Below, piece after piece: positions 13,029 through 21,305 of a DNA stretch of 64,000 nt; the stretch's first letter is position 1, and each line of letters opens with the position of its first letter. Origin of the DNA: Chionoecetes opilio (taxonomy: Eukaryota > Arthropoda > Malacostraca > Decapoda > Majidae); contig JACEEZ010022703.1 in the NCBI GenBank assembly GCA_016584305.1, forward strand, positions 121,001-185,000. Direction: 5' to 3'. The position numbers were made by a program, and so were the translations under genes. Under the pieces are notes generated by a model, which saw only the letters and a list, made by a program, of their open reading frames with translations, was not told where the DNA came from and did not search any database.

Positions 13029-14175
13029 ACACACCCACCCACCCACCCACCCACCCACCCACCCACCCACACATTGGCGACTATACCAATAGATGCGCCA
13101 CAGGATGGAGAATTGATTTAGGCAAAAATCCAGAAATTGCCGAAAAATTACTTAGGCAGTTTCTTTATGAGGGTGACGATATACTCTTGTAGTAGACATG
13201 AGGCGTCCCGCATAAGAGGGCCGTTCGCGCCACCCCGGCCAAACCCAAGATAACTATGTACAGCACTCTATTGAGGCCTTAACCCCTTCACACCCAGATC
13301 TTTCCTTGGCTATAAAAAAATTGTCTGTTAGCCATAAAATGAAGAAAAGTAACTGAATATACCAAATTAGTTAGTGGACAAGAATACTAAACAGGTCATA
13401 GCTATAAAATATTGCTTATAGTCACTAAAAGTCATTTAATGGTACCCGAATTACAATGGAAATTACGCTCTAGGCCTCAAGGGGTTCACTTTCGCATTGG
13501 AGTGGATGAGTGTCACATGTGCCATCCCTATTTCTGATGTGGGACGCCTCATACATGTCATGAATATTACCAACGAATATTACCAAACAAGATACATCAT
13601 CTGTATCATAACAAGATAACATAGATATGCAGCAAGATAGTGGTGTGTCAATGGTCTCTGTTACTGTAGGCTATCAGAAGGTAAAGCATGACTCAGACAA
13701 TATGGTGGTGAGGAAGATAGCATATAGTGGTGGTCAGGTGGTATCAGTCAGGTAGATAGAGAGTATCGTCAGCATATAGTGGTGGTCAGGTGGTATCAGT
13801 CAGGTAGATAAAGAGTATCGTCAGCATATAGTGGTGGTCAGGTGGTATCAGTCAGGTAGATAGAGAGTATCGTCAGCATATAGTGGTGGTCAGTGGTATC
13901 AGTCAGGTAGATAGAGAGTATCGTCAGCATATAGTGGTGGTCAGGTGGTATCAGTCAGGTAGATATATAGAGTATCGTCAGGTGGTTAGTGCAGAGTCAA
14001 TAGGGAGTTTTAAAAGGAGGCTGGATAATTTCATGGATGGGGATGAAAGGTGGATGTAGGTAGTGTTAAGTAACAGGAACTACCACGTGTAGGTCTCACG
14101 GCCTCTTGTAGCTTCCTTATGTTCTTATGTTAACAAGAAGGATATTGATACTACATTTACTACTACCAATACTTT

Positions 14176-14219
<44 letters not shown>

Positions 14220-14249
14220 TGTCTACTACTACTACTACTACTACTATGT

Positions 14250-14312
<63 letters not shown>

Positions 14313-14523
14313 TTTTCTCTAGGTCTCACGGCCTCTTGTAGCTTCCTTATGTTCTTATACTCTTATATTCTTAAGTGTCAAGAGTGAATACATAAATATG
14401 GCAAGACAATTGACATGTATATTTCTCCCCTGTGCAGTGGCCTTCCTCATCTCTGCCATCCTCTTCTACCGAACCATCTACTACTGCTCTATGAAGATCA
14501 GTCTCATCGAGGGCCCCTTATAG
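3328..14523 (+). CDS. PIP4P1/PIP4P2 (TMEM55) homologue: Type 1/2 phosphatidylinositol-4,5-bisphosphate 4-phosphatase (PIP4P/TMEM55), six exons
   Basis: Exons 3328-3418, 8457-8629, 10316-10523, 10811-10860, 11492-11637 and 14438-14523 have GT-AG junctions. Phases agree across all introns once two missing bases in exon 3 are allowed for, giving about 251 residues (human TMEM55 proteins are about 260-280). The family removes the 4-phosphate of PtdIns(4,5)P2 on late endosome/lysosome and related membranes. Order: N-terminus [11 protein letters not shown] (an acidic-LL start as in the family); PPPY motif; zinc-ribbon-like cysteine pairs (CRVC, CNQC); catalytic CX5R motif CKSSSQR at about residues 110-116; further Cys/His pairs (CPRPNC, CAHC, CPHC); two membrane helices, one in exon 5 and one in exon 6; short tail ending EGPL. 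The introns are crowded with repeats, three of which end just before acceptors. Confidence 0.92.
3840..4196 (+). repeat. Interstitial telomere-like array (CCTAA)n with interspersed spacer
   Basis: Runs of CCTAA (the complement of TTAGG, the arthropod telomere unit) alternate with the spacer CCACAAAGTATA in a higher-order repeat of about 22-27 bp. It lies inside PIP4P intron 1, so it is interstitial and not a chromosome end. Confidence 0.85.
4471..4738 (-). mobile_element. MITE with GTACGAAACAAC-type inverted ends, copy 1
   Basis: The ends carry inverted copies of GTTTCGTACACAAGTTG; the right end reads TGTGTACGAAACTCCCTG. A relative in the opposite orientation lies at 23865-24058. The right end is followed by TA, as in Tc1/mariner/pogo-type elements. 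There is no transposase. Confidence 0.7.
4871..5393. mobile_element. Foldback element A in PIP4P intron 1
   Basis: An arm beginning GGTATTACTTTACACAAGG (about 4880-5010) is repeated in inverted form at about 5280-5393 (CCTAGTGTAAAATAATACC). Both arms contain CCTACACAATTGGGAGT and the Tyr-free segment CGTCGCAAAT. It is a non-coding inverted-repeat element. Confidence 0.75.
5424..5942. mobile_element. Foldback element B, head-to-tail with A
   Basis: Arms of about 220 bp (5424-5641 and 5720-5942) are inverted copies; the outer ends read GGTAAATTTTTATGATGGC and its complement. The inner arm shares GCAGGTCACAAG with element A, so the two belong to one family and sit side by side. Confidence 0.8.
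6118..6200 (-). mobile_element. Possible tRNA-derived SINE fragment
   Basis: On - strand a perfect B-box-like GGTTCGAGTCC is present, with a poor A-box upstream. It is too incomplete for a functional tRNA. A short SINE remnant is the best reading. Confidence 0.35.
6391..7500. repeat. 20-bp minisatellite, about 1.1 kb
   Basis: About 55 units of ACTCATGATGTGGGGAAAAA, with A-run length variants and CTCATGATC variants. It lies in PIP4P intron 1. Confidence 0.95.
7851..8426 (+). mobile_element. Composite retroelement ending 30 bp before PIP4P exon 2
   Basis: The LINE end starts at TTCAAACTGGAAAAGCG. In frame it encodes a reverse-transcriptase C-terminal tail ([14 protein letters not shown], then KRRLDSF, ending DERWM-stop). 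The 3'UTR, an ACT array (8150-8365) and repeated TTCTTATG tails to about 8426 follow. Exon 2 begins at 8457. Confidence 0.8.
8457..8629 (+). CDS. PIP4P exon 2
   Basis: The acceptor CTGGAG|GC completes the split Gly codon from exon 1. The exon encodes a Pro-rich PPPYTP stretch and two Cys pairs (TCRVC...KCNQCNEAT), ending before donor GTGCGT in phase 0. An alternative in-phase acceptor at 8426 would add the hydrophobic stretch [10 protein letters not shown], which is not expected in this family. Confidence 0.85.
8646..9014. mobile_element. Foldback element with TAGTCTATTTTT ends
   Basis: Two arms of about 175 bp are inverted copies around a loop of about 15 bp (near 8822-8836). The outer ends are TAGTCTATTTTT and AAAAATAGACTA. 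It begins 16 bp after the exon 2 donor of PIP4P. The termini match those of the elements at 9189-9613 and 60938-61143, which suggests a shared mobilising system. Confidence 0.85.
9189..9613 (+). mobile_element. MITE with AACGAGGCAAAAAT inverted repeats, interrupted by TTAA MITE
   Basis: The outer ends are TTAACGAGGCAAAAATTC and GATTTTTGCCTCGTTAA, flanked by TAGTCTAT-like tips. The element is split by the TTAA MITE at 9229-9441. An uninterrupted relative lies at 60938-61143. Confidence 0.8.
9229..9441 (-). mobile_element. TTAA-flanked MITE, copy 2 (nested)
   Basis: Full-length family copy on - strand, flanked by TTAA at 9229-9232 and 9438-9441, inserted inside another MITE. Confidence 0.85.
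9680..10263 (+). mobile_element. Pogo-type MITE, CAGTAAAACCTCTCATATTC ends, copy 1
   Basis: The inverted ends CAGTAAAACCTCTCATATTC and GAGAGGTTTTACTG are flanked by TA. The interior repeats AGGTGTATATATTATAGC plus a poly-A run about six times. It ends about 50 bp before PIP4P exon 3. Confidence 0.8.
10316..10523 (+). CDS. PIP4P exon 3, catalytic exon with two 1-base deletions
   Basis: Encodes [17 protein letters not shown], then [11 protein letters not shown] with the catalytic CX5R, then [11 protein letters not shown]. The frame breaks after RIIN and again after SLPNV; homology resumes with [16 protein letters not shown] before donor GTAAGT. Each break is repaired by one extra C in a CC or CCC run, which also restores the phase to exon 4. 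Confidence 0.85.
10811..10860 (+). CDS. PIP4P exon 4
   Basis: A 50-nt exon after TTTGCTTTCAG encoding [17 protein letters not shown] (last codon split). It is too short to be found as an isolated ORF but strongly matches the family's CPHCRK motif. Confidence 0.9.
10877..11475 (+). mobile_element. LINE end plus ACT array before PIP4P exon 5
   Basis: Positions 10877-11330 are nearly identical to the inverted copy at 25121-25575, including private variants such as GGCTAGATCATGG. The coding tail [14 protein letters not shown] is followed by the 3'UTR, the AACAAGAAGG segment, an ACT/TTTACTGCT array and TTCTTATG tails. It ends 17 bp before exon 5. Confidence 0.8.
11492..11637 (+). CDS. PIP4P exon 5 (first membrane helix)
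   Basis: After TGCTCCTGCAG, encodes [12 protein letters not shown] and then the hydrophobic helix [17 protein letters not shown], ending before donor GTGAGT (phase 1). The entire pyrimidine-rich upstream context is a retroelement tail. Confidence 0.9.
11654..11867 (+). mobile_element. TTAA-type MITE, copy 3
   Basis: Family copy starting GCCCCTTCACGCCCAGATC and ending TCTGGGTCTCAAGGGG. The flanking TTAA has decayed to TTAG/TTTT. It begins 17 bp after the PIP4P exon 5 donor. Confidence 0.75.
12038..12585. repeat. 54-bp minisatellite, about 10 units
   Basis: Highly uniform 54-bp units containing GCATACTCATGGGAGGGCG. Because 54 is divisible by 3 and lacks stops, both strands show long repetitive ORFs; these are artefacts. 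Located in PIP4P intron 5. Confidence 0.95.
12923..13073. repeat. (CA)n then (CCCA)n microsatellite
   Basis: About 100 bp of CA dinucleotide passing into about 40 bp of CCCA repeats. Confidence 0.95.
13279..13488 (+). mobile_element. TTAA-flanked MITE, copy 4
   Basis: Starts TTAACCCCTTCACACCCAG; the right end TCAAGGGGTTCA has lost TTAA. The interior matches the family. Confidence 0.8.
13719..13982. repeat. 52-bp minisatellite, about 5 units
   Basis: Units contain AGCATATAGTGGTGGTCAGG and GTATCAGTCAGGTAGATA. The array runs directly into the next retroelement fragment at GTCAGGTGGTTAGTGCAG, as if that fragment had seeded on the shared GTCAGGTGG. Confidence 0.85.
13980..14375 (+). mobile_element. 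Composite retroelement before PIP4P exon 6
   Basis: A truncated LINE end, the AACAAGAAGG segment, an ACT array (14158-14312), then a second GGTCTCACGGCCTCTTG tail. It ends about 60 bp before the exon 6 acceptor. Confidence 0.75.
14438..14523 (+). CDS. PIP4P exon 6 (second helix, stop)
   Basis: After CTCCCCTGTGCAG, encodes [18 protein letters not shown] and then KISLIEGPL, stop TAG at 14521-14523. Matches the C-terminal end of the TMEM55 family. Confidence 0.9.
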
Positions 14524-16565
14524 GCTCCCTACAGGCACACAGGCGGGGTATGTGAGTAATCTAGCTACCACTCATTTCTTGTTACACACGCGTAAAAATG
14601 GTCCGGAGTAAAGGAAGTGATGGCTAATTAAGAAACATGTACCTTAATACATTTACTACTTTGCTTCTGATCCATGAAGCATGAGTGTTTTGTTGGCGAC
14701 CGTGGTCCTTAGTCAGTCCTTTGCTATCCATTGATTTTTTAACTAGGATTTCATATCTCACAAATGCCAAAGGAGTTCGGGATCATTATAGCCAGTCAGA
14801 TATTGTTTTGTAATATATTTGTCTGTTGTCTCTCCCTGCATAGTTTAATCAGTTTTGTAAGGAAGAGTGTTGATGCCATGCGATGAGTCTCACCTCGGGT
14901 TAGTTCAGGCTCCTTGGCGTGTATGCTTGGCTTGTAATCTGTAGCACCTCCAATGTGGTAGATCTTTTAAGATAGAGACTTTTTTATAAGTATTGACATT
15001 TAAGCAGACTCTTGATTTAGATATATAGATTGATGGCATTTGAACAATAATAGACATTAATATCTGCCATTAATTTACAGTAGCAAGTAGATTTGAAATA
15101 TTAGCTGAAAAGTTATTCAATCGATCAAGCAAAACTATGCCACATTTTTTATTAGGAAAAAAAAACCTTTCCATTTAAATTATGTAACTGTTATTTATGT
15201 AATTATTTAATGTGTGCTAAGCAGTCGCCTGACCTTAAGAATCCGTTTGAGCATTGACTTCCGAGAGACTCGAGGCGTAGGGAGTGCGTTTTCATCTTGA
15301 GTAGGTTTTCAAAAGTCACTGTAGTATAATTTAAGTCTAGAAGCCTGTGATAAGCAAAGATCTTAGGAAGCTGTCCTTATGTAGGTATTTAATTAACCTT
15401 TCACGCCCAGATCTTTCCTTTGCTATATAAAATTGTCTGTTCCTTGCCATAAAATTACGAAAAGTGACTAAATAAACCAAATTAGCTAGTGGACAAGGAT
15501 ACTAAACAGGTCATAGCTATTAATATTGCTTATATTAACTAAAAAATCGTCTAATGGCACCCAAATTACAATGGAAATAAGTTCTGGGCGTGAAGGTTAA
15601 CTCCAGTGTGCGAGTGACGTCCTGAATTCTTAAATAGTCTTGATATTCAGCATTTGGGAAGGTCTTTATACTGTACTGACTGTATACAATTGTTTATTTG
15701 GGAAAAAAGACTGATATTCGTAGTATAATTTACGGCTAAGTTTGTTTGAGAATTCGGATCACTGGCTACATAACTATCATTACTCTTGATACTATACTCT
15801 TATCATCATCATTATTATCATTGTTATTATTTTTATTCTGTTAAGTCATTTTTATTGTTAGCATTTTAGTTATTTTCATGATTTAGAATTTTTTTTTTTT
15901 TTTTTTTTTTTCTTCATCGTAATCATTGTGTGTAGCAGCTTTTGGTAGTCGTTGAGTTCTAGATGAGCCTGTCTTGTCTGTCTTGTCAACAGTATGTCAT
16001 TTGTTACCGTTCAGGGTTTTCTTGATCATTAGAGAAATCCTTCCATGATAGGGTCCACTATAGAGGACTTTGGAATATATAGTATTATCATGGTCATTAT
16101 ATTATGTGAGCAGTGCATTGCGTGTGACAGTTGTGGCAGACTGACTGGGGTCGAATTAGACATTTTTAAAGTGGAATATTTAACACGAGAGCTTGAAGTT
16201 GTCTGTTGTCTGCGAATGGCATGTAGGTGATCATTTTTATACAGGGTAGACTTTAACTTATAGCCACTGAGATGTATATATGATGGTATCTTGGACTCAA
16301 GGCTTTCATATCTTCCTATACTTTAAAACTTTTCTACTCCTGCAGTACCCAATACAGCGGTGGATGTCAGCATTATGCTCCACATTTTATGTTACTTCTT
16401 TCACACTCATTTATAACTTTATCTTCATGAACTGTGAGAGGAGGACTCTATTTATTATTTGGACTCGAGCACTAGTGTCCCTGTGGCCCTGGTGCCTCCC
16501 CAGGGCCTCCCCAGGGGCTGTCAGGGCCACGGGGGTGCAGGGCCATCACCACACATGAACTTTCA
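14524..16565 (+). other. PIP4P 3' flank / probable 3'UTR
   Basis: AT-rich sequence without coding exons apart from the MITE at 15393-15600 and a T-run near 15888-15912. I could not place the transcript end. Confidence 0.4.
15393..15600 (+). mobile_element. TTAA-flanked MITE, copy 5
   Basis: TTAACCTTTCACGCCCAG at the left and GTTCTGGGCGTGAAGGTTAA at the right give clean inverted ends with TTAA on both sides. Confidence 0.85.
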
Positions 16566-16872
16566 GCCACTTTTTTAAACATGGTCTAAGGCTAACCTAA
16601 GACTAACCGTGGCTTTAGACAGACATTACAGTTTTTTTTTTACAATTTTCCGGGGGGTGGTTTAGTCTCAGATTGATCGAAGACTAACGAAAATAGTATT
16701 GGAATTACCCCCCCATTATTACCCGAATTACCCATTGGAACACCCACGAGCCTGTCCAACACCACTGTCTTATGATATTATATAACCCTCCGGAAAATAA
16801 AAAATAAAAACTGAAATATCTGTCTAAAGCCATGGTTAGTCTGGTTAGCCTAAGCCATGTTTAAAAAATCGG
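16566..16872. mobile_element. MITE with about 65-bp inverted repeats
   Basis: The left arm (TTTTTTAAACATGG, then TAAGGCTAACC, then GGCTTTAGACAGA) is repeated inverted at 16820-16872 (TCTGTCTAAAGCC, GGTTAGCCTAAGCC, ATGTTTAAAAAA). The interior is non-coding. Confidence 0.8.
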
Positions 16873-16888
16873 CCACATTGACACTGAT

Positions 16889-17185
16889 AGCATGAAGTCA
16901 CCAGGTGGCTTTGATGGCATGAAGTCACCAGGTGGCTTTGATGGCATGAAGTCACCAGGTGGCTTTGATGGCATGAAGTCACCAGGTGGCTTTGATGGCA
17001 TGAAGTCACCAGGTGACTTTGATGGCATGAAGTCACCAGGTGGCTTTGATGGCATGAAGTCACCGGTGGCTTTGATGGCATGAAGTCACCAGGTGGCTTT
17101 GATGGCATGAAGTCACCAGGTGGCTTTGATGGCATGAAGTCACCAGGTGGCTTTGATGGCATGAAGTCACCAGGTGGCTTGTGGT
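16889..17185. repeat. 27-bp minisatellite, 11 units
   Basis: Units of GGCATGAAGTCACCAGGTGG plus CTTTGAT. One unit has lost 2 bp. The repetitive ORFs on both strands (MKSPGGFDG) are artefacts of the unit length. Confidence 0.95.
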
Positions 17186-18520
17186 GAACTAGGTTTGTTG
17201 CGTCACTAAATATAACTACCAACATTTATTTCATGTAAATATATACATATACTATATACTTTTGTGATGAGTGTGGCGAGCACAGCTGTGTTGAGGAGAC
17301 AGGGGTGAGGCAGCCACACAAGTGCAGGTCAATAGCGTGCTGTGGGGGTCAAGTTACTGCCTGGATCACCTTACTGCTGCCTCTAGGGTACATGGGGTGC
17401 AGGGTACTCTGGTCCCTGTGGCGGGAGTATTCAGAGCACAGAGTCCCTCGGAGCGGCGCCAGACACTGCGTCGCCTCTGATCATTGATTGCTTTAATATA
17501 TTTATGTCACATGTTTGTATAAATCACTTGTGCAATTGTAAGATATTTCAGTTGCTCACCCAGCACGACACATTCCTCTAAGTAATCAGTTGTACATAAA
17601 TTAAATGGAATGTCCTATACCTACCATTTCTTTTAGAACTTTTAAAGCTGTATCCAAAATGTCATGTTAAAAGTGTTGAACTTGACGGATGTTTTTACTC
17701 ATTACTTTTAATCATTTATCCTGGGTAGTGTAAGTTGCCGAGAGGATTGTGGTGCAGCGGAGGGGATGTCAAGGCTGTCTCACTGTATGGATACTCTTAA
17801 TAGTGTACCCCTGGTTGAGGAGAGTCCTGTCATGCACGTCATTTTTCAATCATCATGAATCATTTCAGGACAGAGAGGAGCATCAGTACTAGTGGCCAGG
17901 CAGACACTAGTGTTCACCAGGACCAATGGCATGAGTTAGATCAATACGTTCATGATGTTGAGTGTTCAGGACAGTGATGAAAACAGAACATCCTCCAAGT
18001 GTACTGCATACAATCCTGGTAACATTTATTTTGATATCAACATCAGTTTTTTTTTTTAGTATGTTTATTCTTCCAAAGGATGTTAGATGCCTTGTTTGGA
18101 GTTTTATGTGGAAACATTATGTCATTGGTTTAGATAAACCAGAGTAATAGTTGCTTGTACCTCCTAATTTTTTCTTATTTCACGTAGTGTATCGCCCCTT
18201 CCCGCCCGTGACAGGACGGCTGGTGTTTTGGCCACCCTGCTAGGCACTGTCGATCCCCTGCCCGTTGCCTCAGTGCTCACCCTGGCCATGCCCGCTCCAT
18301 GTGTCCTACAACGTGCACGTGCACAACACACAAGGCAAACGGCGGTATTTCCCACAATGTCTAAGACGAGGATGCCCAGCTTACCGTCTTTTATCAGAAA
18401 CTGCAGCCCTCACGTTTAAAAGTTACGTCATTCCGAGGGAAGTAAGCAAAGTAGTTCGCCGGCAAGGTTTTTACCCGACTCCCATCTCCCTGTATTTTAA
18501 AGCCAATTTCCAAATCCATC
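17186..18520. other. No recognised feature
   Basis: Mixed-composition sequence. The ORF-like region around 18265-18500 has no recognisable domain and runs into a pyrimidine satellite, so I do not call it a gene. Confidence 0.3.
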
Positions 18521-19030
18521 TACCACACTCTCTCTCTCTCTGTTCCTCCTCCTCCTCCTTCCACAACCTCTCCTACTCTCTCTCTCTGTTCCTCCTCCTT
18601 CCACAACCTCTCCTACTCTCTCTCTGTTCCTCCTCCTTCCGCAACCTCTCCTACCCTCTCTCTGTTCCTCCTCCTTCCACAACCTCTCCTACCCTCTCTC
18701 CCTCTCTCTGTTCCTCCTCCTTCCACAACCTCTCCTACCCTCTCTCCTTGTTCCTCCTCCTTCCCTTCCTACCCTTCTCTGTTCCCCCTCCTTCCACAAC
18801 CTCCTACCCTCTCCCTCTCTCTGTTCCTCCTCCTTCCACAACCTCTCCTACCCTCTCTCTCTCTCTCTCTCTCTCGTTCCTCCTCCTTCCACAACCTCTC
18901 TCTCTGTTCCTCCTCCTTCCACAACCTCTCCTACCCTCTCTCTCTGTTCCTCCTACCACAACCTCTCCTACCCTCTCTCTCCCTGTTCCTCCTCCTTCCT
19001 CTCCATGTCCCTCTTCCCTCGCTCCTCCTG
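18521..19030. repeat. Polypyrimidine minisatellite (CTCTCTGTTCCTCCTCCTTCC)-type
   Basis: About 14 units of roughly 36 bp built from CTCTCTGTTCCTCC, TCCTTCCACAACC and TCTCCTACC. One strand is almost pure pyrimidine over 500 bp, with triplex/H-DNA potential. Confidence 0.9.
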
Positions 19031-19474
19031 TCACCCCGTCACTGCAATGGTTTATACTTCAATGAAAGGCAGACATGAAATTTCTTTTTAATATGCAAAT
19101 AATTTAGATTACACAGTATATTTAGTTATTGCCCAAAATTAACTTCTCTCTAAAGAAAAAAAAATCACAATACTGCTTTTATTAATGTTTTACAGTACAT
19201 TTGATATATACGTAGCTGGTTATGACAATTTTCAAAGTACATTTTTTTCAACAGGTGCAATCAGAAAGTTCCGAGGCTACACCTATAAAAAGCAGACAAC
19301 GTATTTTATGTGAATTTGGCCGCCGTTAGAAGACGTCGCCCTGTGCAGCGATACACCGTTTCTAACACTGCTGCCAGGCTTGAAATGCTCGCTGGCAGTC
19401 CTGTTGTTTAAGCATGTGAAGCGCCATCTGTGATTCACATTGGATCTCCTCCACTGTGTCAAGGGGAACTTCAT

Positions 19475-19600
19475 CTTAAGTCCCACATTGGCGACTTTCA
19501 AAGGAGACTGCTGCAACACGTCCAAAATGGAGTCTCGGCAGTGTCTCAACATGTGGCAGCGGAGTCTCCTTTAAAGTCGCCAATGTGGCAAGGGGGCTTT
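19475..19600. repeat. Imperfect palindrome, about 120 bp
   Basis: CCACATTGGCGACTTTCAAA followed by GGAGAC is mirrored by GTCTCCTTTAAAGTCGCC and AATGTGG around a loop of about 60 bp. No protein is recognised. Confidence 0.6.
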
Positions 19601-19889
19601 AGGGAAGAGGAAGTTCAGGTTGAAAGGTTGCCAATTTGACACAGTGGAAGTGACAGTGTAAAGCAGCAGATGGTGCCATAACACGCTGGAAGAATGGGAC
19701 ATCCAGGGAGCATTCTAATCATGGTGGAAATTATGTATCGCTACTCAAGGTGATGACTTCAAAAGGGACGGCAGCTGAATTTACATAAGTCATCTGCTTT
19801 AACCAGGTGTCGTCTCAGAATTGTTTGATGGCACGTTGTATATCTGTGGAAAATAATGAAACTCCAAACAGTGTCTATAATCCCTTCAA

Positions 19890-20440
19890 GCTAAGAATCT
19901 TAATTATCACCGTCTGTAATTCGTGCTGGGTCTCCTGGATGGTGTAAAAACTGTGACCTGTCAGCTGAACTTCCTCTTGGGCAAAAGGAAGAAGTAGCAG
20001 GGAGTGTGGCCTCCGAGAGATCCCGGCCTGGGTCTCGAGTTGATGGCGTCACAAGAGTAGGCGTGTTTTCATGTATTCAGTGTATTGAAATTATATTACC
20101 AAGCTGCCAGATGATATTTAGGAAAACATACTGAAAACCTACCCTCGTGTTGGACATGAACATGATGGTAGGCTCAGTTTTCCTAAATATCATCTGGTAG
20201 CTTGGTAATATCGGGTAAAAGTACAAATTTCAATACACTGAATACCTGCCTACTCTTGTGACGCCATCAATTAGAGACCTTGGCCGGGGATCTCTCGCAG
20301 GGACCCACCAGTCTTGGCTACCTGAAATTTCTTCCTCGTCCCAAAGATTAGACTCAAGCTGAAGGGTCGACAGTTTTACACAGCGAAGGAAATCCAGCAC
20401 TAATCACAGACAGTGTATGAAAAGCCTAAACAGCGGGATT
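19890..20440. mobile_element. Foldback element, about 550 bp
   Basis: Long inverted arms meet near 20150-20165. Diagnostic paired segments include CCAGATGATATTTAGGAAAA with its complement, GCGTCACAAGAGTAGGC with GCCTACTCTTGTGACGC, and outer GTCTGTAATTCGTGCTGG with the inverted CCAGCACTAATCACAGAC. Confidence 0.75.
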
Positions 20441-20557
20441 CCTTGGGAGCCTTCCAAGTGTAGCCGATGCCCTGGTAGCGCTGTAGTGTTGCCCAAGGTG
20501 ACTGTACTTCTATGGGGATGGCGGCTGTACTTAAAAGTCAGGCTCGCTATCTGCCTC

Positions 20558-20938
20558 ATCTATACTCTATTCAGTTTGGCAAGGACACTCACGACAGCTT
20601 AGTCCCGGCAACTCCACTTCCCCAGCGCGGCGATCCACTGTTAGACGGACAAATCTTACATTATTGTCATTTTTTACCACCTACTTATTTTTGCATCGGC
20701 ACGTGTCATACCATCAGAATTGGAAAAGTGTGTATCGACTTTTCATTCACTGTAAAGAATCGGCACACTTTTTCGAATCTGATGGTAATGACACGTACCA
20801 TTGCAAAGATAGGTGGTAAAAAATGACAATGTAAAACTTGTCTGTCTAACAGTGGATCGCCGAACCAGGGAAAGTGGAGTTGGCGGGACTAAGCTGTCAT
20901 GAGTGTCCTTGCCAGACTATTCAGAGTGTAGGTGGTCT
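20558..20938. mobile_element. Foldback element, about 380 bp
   Basis: Arms 20558-20735 and 20755-20938 are inverted copies: TGGCAAGGACACTCACGACA and its complement, GATCCACTGTTAGACGGAC and its complement, and GTCATTTTTTACCACCTA with its complement. It lies just 3' of GCAT. Confidence 0.85.
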
Positions 20939-21147
20939 TGAAACTATCTGATCGCACCTCTTATATCTGCAATAAATCATAATATCCCATTGAGCCTTTA
21001 TCTTCCAAGCTAATTCACTAATAGCTAAAATGCCAGGAAATCATGAGGCAAATAATACCTCTGCACAACCAATATGTTGCTGGCAAGTTAACTGCGAGGT
21101 ACATAAAAAATGTACTAATGACCATTATTACTTTAGTACGCGTCGCC

Positions 21148-21305
21148 TTAATCAACGACTCCGAGATTCTTGCCGACTTGCTTGAATGCTTCCACGGTGC
21201 GGTCAATGTCGTCAAACGTGTGCGAGGCAGAAATCTGTACCCTGATTCTTGCCTTGCCCTTGGGCACCACCGGGAAGCTGAAGCCGATCACAAAGATGCC
21301 TTTGC
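21148..21305 (-). CDS. GCAT last exon
   Basis: After TTCTTCCCCAG, encodes [20 protein letters not shown] to NLGVVD with TAA at 21148-21150. Confidence 0.93.

Noticed and set aside
18265..19065. 266-codon + strand ORF
   Set aside because: Most of it is the CT-rich satellite; the first 80 codons match no family I know.
19259..19640. Possible mariner-like remnant
   Set aside because: A palindrome is visible, but no transposase motif could be recognised in any frame.
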